Shown one piece after another: positions 46,516 to 59,545 of a DNA stretch of 64,000 bases. Location of the stretch: the NCBI RefSeq assembly GCF_963583255.1, contig NC_084803.1, positions 23,596,428-23,660,427 on the forward strand. The letters are read 5' to 3'. Numbering within the stretch: position 1 is the first letter of the stretch; the number at the start of each line of letters is the position of its first letter. The position numbers were made by a program, and so were the translations under genes. Below the pieces are notes generated by a model. It had not been told where the DNA came from. It did not search any database and was given only the letters and a program-made list of their open reading frames with translations. The DNA comes from Pyrus communis. Taxonomy: Eukaryota; Streptophyta; Magnoliopsida; Rosales; Rosaceae.

Positions 46516-48600
46516 AAGAGCCATAAGCATTATACTACTTTTATTCTAAAGTAATAAAGTCTTTTAATTTATTTTTATTCTTTTTCCTGAAATAGTAAAT
46601 GTGCTTCTCTTGAGCATTAGTTATCAATGATGTTTTAAAGAGTTTTTTTTTTTTTTAAAGGTAGGATAAAATTTCATTAAACAAATCAAACAAGAAATCT
46701 TAGGAATATAATATCATTAGAATGTTCCAAAAAAAAGACAATACAAAATCTAGGCACATAACCACATCCAACCAAACAGATAGATAACACTCATGAGGAC
46801 AAAAGTCTTACATCATCTTCTAATGAAATTGTAAAAGATGAAGTTCCTTTTGGAAATAAACCCTACTATGAGACATCACGAAGTGTCTTCATAGTCTTTT
46901 TTTAGGTAAATAGACAACAAACCATTAAAAAACCAAAAAAGAAAAACACAACACAACACAAAATAAACTAATTAGAAGTATGATTCCTCCGCAACAAGAG
47001 ACTCATACGATCATATCTAACCAACAGGAAATATAAACTCACAAGGTTTGAATCCTATAAGCTGGACACAACACCATCAAGACACACAACATAAACATCG
47101 TATCATATCACAGGAAAACTTAGCAACGACTAGCAACAAGAAAACATGGTTATCCCTCAAACCAGTGCAACAACATTACGAGGGAAAAACTGCAACACCT
47201 TTTGATAATCTTGCAATCATAAAACAAAAGTAAATAAATAAAAAAATTAAAAAAAAACCCTGCTATGAGTCAGTTGGTCTAAAAAATTACACAATCTACG
47301 TGGCGCTAGTCGAAGTAACTAAAAGCTAACTACGTTCTTCAGTGGCTTGAATGTTGATGTAGGTTTCCTAATTCGTCACCGAGCTTGGTCAGACGAATGT
47401 CTTGAATGTGGAGTACGTAGTGAAATGTTCTACTAACTCCTGAACTGGAAAAATTCGGTCAAGGAAGGAACACTCTCGGTCTTGCGTTCTATAACCTGAA
47501 GATAAGGTTATGCAAATCACCGTGAAGTTCGAGGTCTTCTGCACCAGGTTCGGTAGCCTCAACTATATGAAAGAGATGCTAGTAGTTTTGGGTTCTATAA
47601 CCTGAAGATAAGGTTATGACTCAACCAAGCCATAATCCAATCCTAACCTTTTAAGCAATCCCAATTCACCTCGAACTTGACCAAAACTACTAGTATCTCT
47701 CTATTGGGATGAGTATTTCACTGTCGGGCTGAGACTCGCAACATTCTTTTTAGGCTAATTCCTTGTCAACTAAGATCCATGATTTCAGACCCAAACAGAG
47801 TCACTTCCAACAAATGTCGCTTCCTATTTATAGTTCTATCTAAACACATAAACCGCAAAACCAACAATTCAGGTTGGAACTAAAGTCATCGCTTCAAGAT
47901 TCGAGGTTGAGCAGTAAATCATAACCGCTACAAAAATGCTCTTCTCCTTAGAAGGAAAGATTAATCACTATCACAAAGGCTCTCTTCAATAAAACGAGAG
48001 AGCGATCACTACTAGGAACATGAAAAGAAAGAGAATAAAGAGATCAAGAAGTATTGCTACTAATCCCAAGGCCAAATACTAAATCCACAACAATAGGTTT
48101 TTTCTTTGATTTTTCTCTAGCTTGACAATGCTTCTTTGTTTTAAGTGGTTTTTGAATATTCAATCTGTAAGAGCCTTTTGCTTATATATAAGTATACAGA
48201 TGGGTTGATATAATAACAAGAAAACAATACATCGTAAAACAGATTTCAAAGATCTTGCTTAATAGGTCATCATATTATGTGGCATGGGGCTTGGTCAATA
48301 TGAATTTGTTTAAATAAATTACTCTGTTCAATTACGTGCCAATGTCACTTTCTCATGCATCATCATGGAAATATAGTCACAATTGGATGCTCCGACTTTT
48401 TATTATTAATTGTTTTTGCTTAGATATTAAATATGTGTTTTTTTAATTACAGAATGAATAAAAACATTTAGTTTCTTATGAGCAAACCCCACATGTGACC
48501 GATGAACTGAGAGGACTGCTTTTGGAGAGCATTAAAGACTTTAAAGTCCTTTTCCTGCTTTTGTTAAACGGCTAAGCGAGAACACACGTACTCGGCATAA
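46516..48600. other. Intergenic with A/T tracts and a foldback region
   Basis: No supported gene. A T tract followed by AAAGGTAGGATAAAATTTCA (46645-46680) looks like the reversed poly-A tail of a retroposed sequence such as a LINE end, but no reverse transcriptase is visible. 47487-47703 contains repeated palindromes, described separately. 48000-48600 is the 5' flank of the MIZ1-like gene. Confidence 0.4.
47487..47703. repeat. Repeated palindrome and foldback
   Basis: TTCTATAACCTGAAGATAAG plus GTTATG occurs twice (47487-47512 and 47593-47618). Each copy is itself a 7-bp-stem palindrome (ATAACCT...AGGTTAT). In addition, GAGATGCTAGTAGTTTTGG (47572-47590) is the inverse of CCAAAACTACTAGTATCTC (47683-47701), with one mismatch. 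Confidence 0.8.
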
Positions 48601-48637
48601 TAAAATAGACGAGGGAACAGACAAGACAACTTTTCGC

Positions 48638-48645
48638 TATATAAA
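48638..48645 (+). promoter_or_regulatory. TATA box of the MIZ1-like gene
   Basis: TATATAAA in CGCTATATAAACGCC lies 98 bp upstream of the ATG, with pyrimidine-rich sequence at about 48665-48680 fitting a start site. Confidence 0.7.
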
Positions 48646-48735
48646 CGCCCTAGAGCCCTTTACACCATCTTCAACCACCCAAAAGAATAAGTCCTTTGGT
48701 TCTGGTTCACATACAATTCCCACATAAAAATCCCC

Positions 48736-49464
48736 ATGGCCTACCCTAGAGTTGGTGCCACCACCATAACCACCGGCGTCACCACCGTTGACTGCCAAAA
48801 ACAAGTCCGGTCATGGCGGTTTCTTCGCTCTCTCATCGAAGTTCTAATCCCAACTTGCAATTGCACCTTCGTAGAAGATGATCATCATCAAGAAAATCTA
48901 GACACCAAACAACAAAGCCACGTCAACAGATACTACTGTCCCCAGCCAAGCTTTGCTTGTTCCAACAACGTCATAATCGGCACCATATTCGGATACCGAA
49001 GAGGGAAAGTCAGTTTCTGTATCCAAACAACCACCCAGTCCAACCCAATTCTCCTTCTCGAGCTAGCCTTGCCCACAACCGTTCTAGCCAAAGAAATGCA
49101 AGGTGGGTTTCTTAGAATAGCGCTCGAGGCAGCTACTGATCCAAATAGTTCTTCTAACTCTCTTTTGGCCACGCCTGTATGGACCATGTATTGCAATAGT
49201 AAAAAAGCTGGGTATGCAATCAAGCGCAAGCCTTCAAAGCATGACATGGAAGCACTGAGGCTGATAGGATCAGTTGTGGTGGGTGCTGGGATTATTAATG
49301 GGAATAAAGAGCTGAATAATTATAGGGAGGGTGATGAGATTATGTACCTGAGAGCCAATTTTCAGCGAGTTTGTGGTTCAGCTAATTCTGAGTCCTTTCA
49401 TTTGATTGATCCAGAGGAGAGTATCGGCCAGGAGCTCAGTATTTTCCTTTATCGGTCAAGGTGA
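48736..49464 (+). CDS. MIZU-KUSSEI1-like protein (DUF617)
   Basis: Intact single-exon protein of 242 residues, within the family's usual size. The N-terminal 75 residues are variable. The conserved MIZ1/DUF617 domain spans about 79-240: IIGTIFGYRRGKVSFCIQ (80-97), LLLELALPTTVLAKEM (106-121), PVWTMYCNSKKAGYA (147-161), SVVVGAGI (179-186), MYLRANFQRVCGS (203-215) and the signature ESFHLIDPEESIGQELSIF (219-237). In Arabidopsis, MIZ1 is required for root hydrotropism and sits on the endoplasmic reticulum surface; other family members are largely unstudied, so the exact role is not inferred. A clear TATA box precedes it. The neighbours are transposon debris, not functional partners. Confidence 0.94.
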   Translation: MAYPRVGATTITTGVTTVDCQKQVRSWRFLRSLIEVLIPTCNCTFVEDDHHQENLDTKQQSHVNRYYCPQPSFACSNNVIIGTIFGYRRGKVSFCIQTTTQSNPILLLELALPTTVLAKEMQGGFLRIALEAATDPNSSSNSLLATPVWTMYCNSKKAGYAIKRKPSKHDMEALRLIGSVVVGAGIINGNKELNNYREGDEIMYLRANFQRVCGSANSESFHLIDPEESIGQELSIFLYRSR

Positions 49465-52400
49465 CCTGGGATTTTGTTTTGTATAATATGTTGTATGTAT
49501 TTTGGTTTTGTAATTAGCAGCTAGCAACCCATTATTTTTACGGGATCCTCCTTTTTTTTTTTTGAGCTGTGCTTTGTGTAGCAGGGCTTTCTTTTGGGGG
49601 TACCATTTTCAAGGGTTCCCTTGTTAATTTACATGTATTTGATTGGAGAATAAGCACTATGGGAGTGTGTAATCACATATATCCATGCCTTAGTTACACC
49701 AAATAATCATATACTGGTGGCAGAGGTTTAAGAAATTGGAAGATAATGAGTATGGCTAGAAGTTCTTGTTAAATATTTTTCGTACCTTTGATATGAGGAA
49801 CCTTATTGTATAACAACTATAACATATTGAAGTCCCCCCTCCTCCTTTTTTTAAAATGGGATGAGAAACCAACTCTTGATTGTTATTTTTCATCAAAGAC
49901 CAACTCTTGGTATTAATTTAGTATAATTGTCCTTGAAAAAATATTTGTTTGAACTCATAACAACAACGCATAAAATTATTAGTTCACATGTAACATGTTA
50001 TAAAACATATGAATTTGGGTTAATAAGATTCTAGTACCAAACGATAATTTCTCTTATTATTGGAGTTAGTTTAATTTGAAAATTATACATGTCATGAATA
50101 TGCATGCGTATTTGTTAGTCCAAAGTTCAAACTCCAAAATGATTAGTTTTGTGGTTTTAGTTTATTCGATCGATCACTAAAATATACTGTGGTGAAAAAC
50201 ATATTGCCTTCCTATGGCTATTTTGTACCCTTTGCCGAGAGAGATGGCATTCCTTTTTATAAAAAAGTTGGTGTGGTTGTATAAATTTCAGAATGGGTAA
50301 GCAGTTGCATGACTAGCTGTTGCTGATTCCTTGTGTCGTTGCATTAAAACCTAGACACCAGGGTAGGGTTCCATCATATTGTACTGCTGTCTGCTGAAGT
50401 GGGAGGTGGATTTATAAGTAATTGTCGATCCACACTTTATTTTTGGACGTAATTGTATACATTTTCAACCATCCACAATATAGTGCATGATCACTAGTTT
50501 CTCCGTCTTGCGCATGTAACAGACTTTTCTAATCGGATTTAACTTCACTACTGAATTTTGCAGTAGCCAAGTCCAGTTCTTTCTAATCATGCTCGATTTG
50601 ATCATCTTTAGTTTGCTTCTCATATATTTAGGTAGAAAAATACGTATATACATAAGACGGGGATCTGTTACACCATTTTTTTTACACAGCTTTTGACACA
50701 ATTTTTTATAGAGCTCATTCCGTAATGTACTTTAACGATCTAAACAGTCTATCTTTTATAACATCATTCATAAATTATCCTTGTAAAAAAAATTAGACAA
50801 ATCAAAACCATAAGATATTCATTCGTAGTAAAGAAAAACGAATGAATACAATACTGCAAGAAACTCTTACCCTTAAGGTAAGTAGTCATGCAGTTTCAGA
50901 TTAGGGTACTCTTTGAAAAAAGACCTAAAAAATAAATGATTCAAATCCTTAAAATACATTACGAAATAGGCCTCGCAAAAACGTATGAAAAATAGCGGTG
51001 CCATGGATTTACGGATAGGTGTATGTATCAAAAATGTTAACAGGATAATAAACAGTAAGGCAAAATTTATAATAAATAAAATAATAATAAAAAAATAAAA
51101 AAAGAAACAGCATCGAAAAGGTGTCTTAATACTTGAAGCATTTTCGAAGCTAATTACAACTTAATAAGTTATGAAGCATACTTCCAACAATCTCCTACTT
51201 GCACTCAAAACAAATTAGCTACATAACTAATTCCTATCTTTTCAAGTGAAGATTCATCTCACCTTGTATCATTGGTTTGGTAATTAATTGGTGACATTTT
51301 TTCAAGTATCAGGTATTTAAGTGGTACTCTAAATATCATAATACAAGTAGAGGAAATAATATATCTTTCCGTGTTCCTCCACTTATTTTATGACTCATGA
51401 AGTACCTGCTTGAATATCGGACACTTTAAAAAATTTCTTTGGTAAGTGAGTCTGATTTATTTTATTATAGATGTTATGATCAATCTTGTACACTGTCATA
51501 AGAGGTTTAGATGCTCCAACTCGTTTATCTGTAATGAACACACAACCGTGAGTAAGCCAAGGACAGCGGGGGGAGGGGTGTGAAGGCTCTCCGACTATCA
51601 AATTAGTAAGCAATATTGACATCAAGCAGTGGTCAAGAGAATAAGTGTGCAGAGATTATGTTACCAGAGATAAATCCTAGAAGGGTATATTTATACCAGT
51701 TGAGATAGGACCTTTTAAGATAGTAGAATCTTTATTAAACCAGAAGAATCCCATAAAATATCTAGGAAGTAGGTTGCATCCTCTTAGAATTGTTATTACT
51801 TGCAGCGCGCGTCAATCCTTAGATTGTAAGGACACCAAGATTACAAGAAACCCCCTGATTCTTTGCTGGATTAGATTTCTGTATCTTGCAGAACAAGCAT
51901 GGTCAATCTTAGCGAAGTCACTGGACTTTGCCCATTGATTCTAAAACAGGATGATGGTGGCATTGCTTTTCCGTTTAATCAGCTCCGCAGCGGAGACTGT
52001 TGAGTCCATGACCGGACTTTTGACTATGTATGTAAACCGACTTGTTCCCCTTGAGGATGGATAGTTACCTAGAGATCATAACTTGGAGAGTAAGTCAAAA
52101 TACGTAACATTTTCCTTCTTTAGACACGTGGCATCTTGGCTTCGAACCTTGCAAACTTCTTGAACATTGAGACGTTCCACATTTGAGCGCTCTACCTGGT
52201 GAATCATGCCATAATGTAACAATGATGAGGATTGTCTTAGTTGTGTGCTCGTAAATAATGAAGTTTGGTCCATTCTTTTCTCCTGTAAAATTCAATTGTC
52301 GGATTTGCTGATCTCAAGACGCGACGATCCACATTGAAGGTTGGGTGATTCCGATATATCTTCATTAAATATCCTCGGATCTCTTGATTTATCTTCTCAA

Positions 52401-52600
52401 AAAATCACAAATCTTTCTTGTTCCAAAAGTGTTGAACTCTTTACCCCTTTTGGACTCTTTACCACATCATTTGTTCAAAATTTTCTAGCCCTTATTCACT
52501 ATCTTGCTTGATTTCTTCAATCCTTCTACAATTTGACTCCAATGCATGACCTGTCCTGGATGTTTCTTTGTAGGCCAATGCCTAGACCGAGGTTGCGCCC
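49465..52600. other. Intergenic with decayed LTR-element traces
   Basis: No gene. At 51185-51205 the minus strand reads CAAGTAGGAGATTGTTGGAAGT, like a copia polypurine tract and LTR start, suggesting an LTR running downward from about 51192; its end was not found. 51780-52560 resembles the leader or non-coding part of a large retroelement, without defined ends. Confidence 0.4.
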
Positions 52601-52609
52601 CAGAGTCAT

Positions 52610-52960
52610 ACGAGCAAGATCCTCAAAGTAGAAGCGGCTTACAAGGCTGAGTTGGCCCATCGGATTTAGTAGAAAAGTCAGTTGCAGGAAAGGAACGCAA
52701 ATCTGGAGAAACTTCTAATGTGGTTTGTCAGAGTGGTTGTATTGTGAAGCAAAGAGGGCCAGTGACTGAGCAGTGCATGTGGCTCGTCTTGAGGCTGAAT
52801 CTACACAGTCGTTGAGGGCCAAAGACGACGCGGGGTATACACTTGCAGCAGATCGACCGACAGAGCAACCCTCCATTCAAAACTGGATGAGACCCATTGA
52901 GAAGCAAGCTTGAAAGATGAGATGCATATTGAAGCCATCCAGCAGAGCTGGCAAAGGTCC
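52610..52960 (+). pseudogene. Coiled-coil coding remnant, probably retrotransposon-derived
   Basis: Broken frames read VEAAYKAELAHRI, then KSQLQERNANLEKLL, and after shifts KQRGPVTEQ and further Gln/Glu-rich helical sequence to 52960. Heptad-like Leu/Ala spacing suggests a coiled coil, as in the extra ORFs of some large plant retroelements. Stops follow HRI and recur. A copia LTR is inserted at its end (52961). The family is not identified. Confidence 0.4.
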
Positions 52961-53129
52961 TGTTAGAAATAGCTTCCTAGTTGGAGTCTACATATGATTG
53001 TAATCCTAATTATAAGTGTATTCCTGTCTTGTAGGGATAGTACCTTGTTGTGCAAGGAATGTAATTGTATATATTTTCTTTTCTTCACGGTATCAATAAT
53101 ATACTTTAGCCACACATTCTTTTTCTACA
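52961..53129 (+). mobile_element. 5' LTR of copia element
   Basis: Starts TGTTAGAAATAGC and ends TTTTTCTACA; 169 bp. It is directly followed by TGGTATACAGAGC (53130-53142), an initiator tRNA-Met primer site with one extra base. GGTCC precedes it as the probable left target-site copy; no right partner is available because the 3' end is missing. Confidence 0.8.
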
Positions 53130-53217
53130 TGGTATACAGAGCAGGTTACAAACCCTAGTTTTTTTTTTTCAACCACAATTTTTTTCGGCAGTCATCCCTG
53201 TCGTTTCTCCTTTTATC

Positions 53218-56200
53218 ATGGGAGACTTTTCTTCCGATGGTAGCACCAACCCTTTTTATCTTCACCATTCCAACCATCCCAACCTTGTTCTTGTCTCCAA
53301 GAAGTTAAACGGAGATAACTACACGACCTGGGCACGCGGGATGCACATCTCCTTAAGCGCCAAGAATAAACTTGGTTTTATCACAGGTGATATTGAAGAA
53401 CCCTCTTCTTTCGAGGACCCTGATGTTCACGCCTCTTGGAGGCGCTGCAATGATATGATCCTTTCATGGATCCTTCATTCCCTGGAGCCCGACCTTGCCG
53501 AATCAGTTTTTTTTTCCACCACCGCTAAGGCTGTTTGGGACGATCTTCATGAACGTTTTTCACAGTCTAATGCTCCCCGTATCTTCCACCTGAATCGTGA
53601 AATTGCCACCATCTCCCAAGGGTCCTCCTCGGTCTCAACATACTTCACTCGCCTCAAAGGCCTTTGGGACGAGCTCGCCTCCTATAGTGATGCATGGTCT
53701 TGTTCTTGTGGCACTAAACGTGATCGCCAACAACTTATGCAGTTTCTTATGGGTCTCAATGAATCGTTTGCCGCCGTTCGGGACCAAATTCTTCTCATGA
53801 ATCCTTTGCCCACAGTCCGCCAAGCTTGTTCCTCTGTTTCTCAAGCCGAAAAACAACGTGCTCTTGGTTTTTCACGTACTGCCGAGCTTCCTACTGCCAT
53901 GGTGGTGCGTAGCTCTCCTCAGTCTTCGTCTGATCGGCCTCCTCTACATTGCACCTATTGCGGTTATGACTTCCACACCCGTAATACTTGCCATAAGCTT
54001 CATGGGTATCCGGTTGGACATCCTCTTCATGGTCAGCCGTGAAGACCTCCCCGCCGATCTTCCACTTCCGCAGGTTCTGCCCGCAGCGTTGCTGCTCCAT
54101 CTGCTCGCAGCAACAATGCTGCCTCTCGGCCCATCCTCAGCTCCGCAAGCCTCTCACGCCCATCTGCTAATCACGCACATCAGCCCATGTTGGATGATCT
54201 ACTTCCACACCCTGGCCCACCAGCCCATCACATGTCGCAGCCCACTTTGCATGACCTGCAGGTTGCCATGCCCCATCTTTCTACAGAACAGCATCATCGT
54301 CTCCTTGCTGCCCTCAATGACAACACGGCACCTACTCCTCAGGCTAATGTCGTTTCCCGTGATCACTTTGCCACAGGTTTGTTACCCGTGGCTTCTCGTC
54401 ATGGTCCATGGATCATTGACAGTGGCGCCACGAATCATATCACTTCCTCTGCTTCATGTTTGGTTAATACTTCTGCTTCGCACCTACCACCTGTTTCTTT
54501 GCCTAGCGGTGACACTGCTCCAATTACTTTAACTGGCACTCTTCGTTTAAATTCTTTGATTGACTTGGAAGATGTTTTATGTGTCCCCAATTTTAAAGTG
54601 GACCTTTTATCGGTTGGTAAGCTTACAGATGGATTATCGTGTTCCGTAACATTTTTCTTTCTTGGTGTGTTTTGCAGGACTTGGTTTCGAAGGCGATAAT
54701 TGGTGTAGGTAAGCGACGTGGTGACCTTTATTACCTTGTGGCCCTTACCTCATCCCTTCCCACCCGTCACCCTCTATGCAACCTCATCACCATCCCATCC
54801 TCCTTATGGCATCGACGTCTTGGTCACCTTTCTCCTAGCCGTTTGCAAATTTTAGCCTCTAATTTCCTTAATTGTTCATTTGATTCTAGTCATGTTTGTA
54901 CTGTTTGTCCTTTGGCAAAACAAACTCGTCAACCTTTTGGTTTAAGTTCAATTTCTACAACTTTTCCTTTTGATTTAATTCATTGTGATATTTGGTGTCC
55001 GAATCGTCAATCTTCCCTTACTGGTGCTCATTATTTTTTGACTATTGTGGATGATTTTTCCCGCTTTACATGGGTCTTTCTCATGACGCACAAATCTGAT
55101 ACTCAACAACTAATCAAATCATTTTTTGCCTATGTTAATACCCAATTTCACACTCAAGTTCGAAGCATTCGTACCGATAATGGGGGATAATTTGTTTCTC
55201 TTCGCAATTTTTTTTTTCTGATCATGGGGTTCTTTTTCAAACTTCTTGTGTTTACACTCCGCAACAAAATGGCGTTGTTGAACGCAAACATAGGCACCTT
55301 CTTGAAACCGCTCGCGCCCTTCGCTTTCAATCACACCTTCCCCTCAAATTTTGGGGTGAATGTGTTCTTACCGCTGCTTATACCATCAATCGTCTCCCTA
55401 CCCGACTTTTACATAATAAATCTCCTTTTGAGGTCCTCCATACTACAACCCCATCCTATGACCATTTTCGCGTCTTCGGTTGCCTTGCTTATGCCACCTC
55501 TATCCATCCTACCACAAAATTTTCCCCTCGGGCCCAACGATGCGTTTTCATTGGTTACCCTCATGGCCAAAAAGCATACAAATTATATGACTTAGAAACT
55601 CACCGCACCTTCACCAGTCGAGATGTTATTTTCCATGAAGATTCCTTCCCTTTTGCTGCCACGTCCCCACCTACCCAACCCCCCACACCTTCTCTACCCA
55701 TTCCCCCTTTCCCGGACTTTCCCTGTCCCTCTTCTCCTGGCCCCACGTCCCCTTCACCTCCTCCTACCCTACCCATTCCCTTGCCTCCTGTCACCGACAC
55801 CACATCACCTCTTCCTCCCTCCACTTCTATGCCACCCACTTCTCCCATTTTAGTCCCGGCCCCACCTGTCCCTCCCTCCACCTACACTTACCCCTCTTCT
55901 CTTATCCTTCCCACGGCTCCTCTTAATCCCTCATCACCCACGGCACCTCCACCTCCTTTACCAGCCACTCGCACCTCATCTCGCACTCACCATCCCCCGT
56001 CCTATTTAAAAGACTATGTTTGCTCGCAAGTGATTTTGCCTCCACACCCATCGTCTTCGCAGCCCAGTTCTGTTAAAGGTACGCGATATCCACTTTGTAA
56101 TTTTATTTCTTACCACCGTTTATCTCTCAATCATCTTTCATATATTTATGTTGTCAGTCAGAGTTTGGAGCCATCTTCTTTTGCAGAGGCTGCTCGTGAT

Positions 56201-57614
56201 CCTAATTGGCATCGGGCCATGAATGAGGAGCTTGGGGCTTTACATGCCAACGGTACTTGGACATTGACTCCCTTACCTCCTGGCAAAGTTCCTATTGATT
56301 GTAAGTGGGTGTACAAACTCAAGCATAATTCTGATGGTTCTATTGAGCGTTACAAAGCTCGCTTGGTGGCTAAGGGTTTCACTCAAGCCGCAAGTATTGA
56401 TTATCATGACACTTTTTCTCCTACTGCCAAGATGATTACAGTGCGTTGTCTTCTTGCCCTTGCTGCTAGCCAGTCTTGGTCTCTCCATCAGCTTGATGTT
56501 AATAATGCTTTCTTGCATGGTGATTTGGATGAGGAAATTTACATGTCTCCTCCTCCTGGTCTTCGGCGACAGGGGGAGAATCTTGTGTGTCGCCTCCACA
56601 AGTCTCTTTATGGTCTCAAGCAGGCTTCTCGTCAATGGTTTGCCAAGTTCACTAGTGCCATTCTTTCTGCCGGCTTTCAATAATCCAAAGCTGACTACTC
56701 ACTGTTCACCAGAAAGTTCGGTACTTCTTTCACAGCTTTGCTCATTTATGTAGATGATATTGTGATTACAGGCAACGATGTTAGTGCCATCGATTCTCTG
56801 AAGTCTTTTCTTCGAAATCACTTTCGAATAAAAGATCTTGGTGATTTAAAATATTTTTTGGGTATTGAGGTTTCTCGATCTCAACGTGGGATTTATATTT
56901 CACAACAAAAGTATGCACTTGAGATCCTTAAGGATTATGGTTTTCTGGGAGCACGGCCGATTGGTTTCCCTATGGATGATACAAAATTATCTGATCAAGG
57001 AGAACTTCTCAAGGATCCTGAAAAGTATCGGCGGTTAATAGGACGGTTAATCTACCTCACCATCACTCGGCCGGATATCACATATTCTGTGCATGTTTGG
57101 AGTCGTTTTATGCATGAGCCACGTGTACCTCATATGGATGCTGCGCTTCGTGTTGTTCGTTATTTAAAGTCTACTCCAGGACAAGGTTTATTATTCCGTT
57201 CAGACAACCACACCAAGTTGGTTGCATTTTATGACTCTGACTGGGCAGGTTGTCCTATCACTCGTCGTTCAACTTCTGGGTATTGTGTTTTCTTAGGCAA
57301 TTCTTTGATTTCGTGGCGGACGAAGCGACAGAAAACTGTTTCACTCTCTTCAACTGAGGCCGAATATAGGGCTATGGCCGGTGCTTGTTGTGAGTTAGTT
57401 TGGCTTCGGTATTTATTAAAGGACTTGAACATTCCTTTGGATGGTCCTTCTGCATTATTTTGCGATAATCAAGCAGCGTTACATATAGCTGCTAATCCTG
57501 TTTTTCATGAGCGGACTCGTCACATTGAGATGGATTGTCACTTTATACGAGATAAGATTGCGGATGGCACAGTCACAACCAAGTATGTTGGTACGGCACA
57601 ACCAAGTATGTTGG
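53218..57614 (+). pseudogene. Ty1/copia gag-pol, 3'-truncated
   Basis: Starting at the ATG 88 bp after the 5' LTR. Gag: LNGDNYTTWARGMHISL and a knuckle C-x2-C-x4-H-x4-C (CTYCGYDFHTRNTC). Protease: WIIDSGATNHIT (54410-54445). Integrase: H...H...CTVC zinc motif, then DIWCP, DDFSRF and RTDNGG. A Pro-rich linker follows (55640-56030). Reverse transcriptase: WVYKLKHNSDGSIERYKARL, then YVDDIVITG. RNase H: YDSDWAGCPITRRSTSGYC to HIEMDCHFIRDKI. Copia domain order (integrase before RT). Damage: TGA at 54040, frameshift in a T-rich run at about 54650, TAA at 55188, frameshift at the T10 run 55208-55217, and TAA at 56681. It ends after TKYVGTA; the 3' end and 3' LTR are absent. Confidence 0.93.
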
Positions 57615-58107
57615 TTAATCACTTTCCATTGATCAATAATTTAGATAACATCCAGTACATATACCAAGTGTATATTCGAAAAGCTAACATAAACATCATA
57701 ACGCATCTAGACATATTGAGATGCTAGCAAGATTCTAAGACATTGAGTTGATAACAAAATAGGTATACCACGTGGATGTTTGAAACCAACAACAAAATAC
57801 ATAATATAAGTCATCATCCATATCATGGTTTTTAGTTCAGCACAAGTATCGTTATCATTTGAAATATCACCATCACTACTTCAGGTGCTTCTTGAATACT
57901 GATGTGGTCATATTTTCATATATTTTTAACATATATTCCCTTTGGATTGTGTATATTTGAATGGGTCAAATGCACTAAATTATATTGTTTAATTTATAGG
58001 CATTCAATACTAGAGTTATGTGAAAAAGAAGTGGAAGACAAGCTTTTCGGGTGTCTAGAGTAATTATAGTGGAGCAGTAGACTAATTAACCGCACAACGA
58101 CATGCAT

Positions 58108-58477
58108 TATAGTAAAATGATGAGACAACAACTATTTTAGAGATCAAAGACATGAAAATGCTACTCAATGGATTGTAAAAGAGAACTTAATTTCTAGCTT
58201 TATTATTTCCATTTATTTTTCATTTTCTTTAATAAAACTTAAAGTCCATTAGTTAGGATTTTAGTGGGATTTAATTGGAATTTAGTAGTCTTTATAGTAA
58301 GATGATGAGACAACAACTATTTTAGAGATCAAAGACATGAAAATGCTACTCAATGGATTATAAAAGAGAACTTAATTTCTAGCTTTATTATTTCTGTTTA
58401 TTTTTTATTTTCTTTAATAAAACTTAAAGACCATTAGTTAGGATTTTAGTGGGATTTAATTGGAATTTAGTAGTCTT
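58108..58477. repeat. 185-bp tandem duplication
   Basis: Units 58108-58292 and 58293-58477 are nearly identical (for example GATGAGACAACAACTATTTT, CTACTCAATGGATT, GGAATTTAGTAGTCTTT), with only a few substitutions, so the event is recent. Confidence 0.93.
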
Positions 58478-59108
58478 TTGGTTAGCTTAAGCCTTGACGT
58501 GGGTTATATAGGTTTCCTTATGTTTGATATAGGGGGAGGGGGATTGAAGCCACGAAAATAGAAACAAAACTATATTGGCAAAGGAGGCTGCGGCACAACA
58601 TGGAGGAAGAGATTTAGGGTTCTTTCTTTGATAGGCTACGATGTAGCCTGATCATGAATACTTAATTATCTTGTGGCATTATTATTACCAAGTTTTTCTT
58701 TCATATTGAGTATCTTTTGTTATTTGTAATGCGCTTGATTTTTATTTAGATGCTTGATCACCATCTTTTTTATTTTTTTTATTTTTTTGGTCAAAGATCA
58801 CCATCTAGGTTTTAACTGAGTTGATTTAATGCAAGTTCAAGTAGATGTCATACTTAACTTGGGTTCAGCTTCTTGCAATTGATACCATAAACACCTATTT
58901 GTAGATGCCATGGAAGGAGGGTTTATGTGATTTTCCAATGATTTCCATAGAGGTTAATGAGTTTTTACTTGTTTAAATTCATCTAGATCCCATAAAGGGT
59001 TAACATGTAAGAATATTTTTGATGCAACATGATGCCATGGTCATTGAATAATTTAGGGAAAATCGATAATCAGTATTGGGGAATTGATTGTGTTGGAAAA
59101 TTTAATGT

Positions 59109-59132
59109 TATTATTATTATTATTATTATTAT
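59109..59132. repeat. (ATT)n microsatellite
   Basis: About eight uninterrupted ATT units after TTAATG. Confidence 0.9.
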
Positions 59133-59545
59133 ATTAAATCTACTAATTGAATGGAAATTAGAAGTGATGCATTTTGGTGGATGTGTCTATCCTAATGAAG
59201 AGTTGCAACATTTGAGTATTCATGAATGATCACTTGTTTTCCAGAAAAGTATCTCAAATTCTGTAAATAGGGTAGCCCTATAATCAATTGACAACCTTTT
59301 TATTAGTTACATAATTATACATAGAGTGCACTAAATTTTAGAGAGTCTCATTGAGTCCATATGAGTGATAATCAACACAATCGTGGTTCATTTGAGTCTT
59401 GTGATTTAGAGCGCTACTATTACAAAGACGTGGTTGTTGTATCTTGGGAGACAAGCACCTATCAACCATAAACAATCTTGCGACAAGTTTATTGGTTTAT
59501 TTGCTATATTAATGGTTGAATGAAAACATTAAGAAACAATATATT

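Larger units (their letters stand above)
57615..59545. other. Intergenic, with a tandem duplication
   Basis: No gene. It holds a 185-bp tandem duplication and an ATT microsatellite. 58480-58520 has a TATA-like GGGTTATATAGG. The right flank of the truncated copia element is unrelated to its LTR. Confidence 0.5.

Noticed and set aside
53858..54532. A hydrophobic 224-residue plus-strand frame as a membrane protein
   Set aside because: It is the wrong frame of the copia gag-protease region, whose true frame has the zinc knuckle and protease motifs.
55600..55881. A Gly-rich protein on the minus strand
   Set aside because: It is the antisense of the Pro-rich linker between copia integrase and reverse transcriptase.
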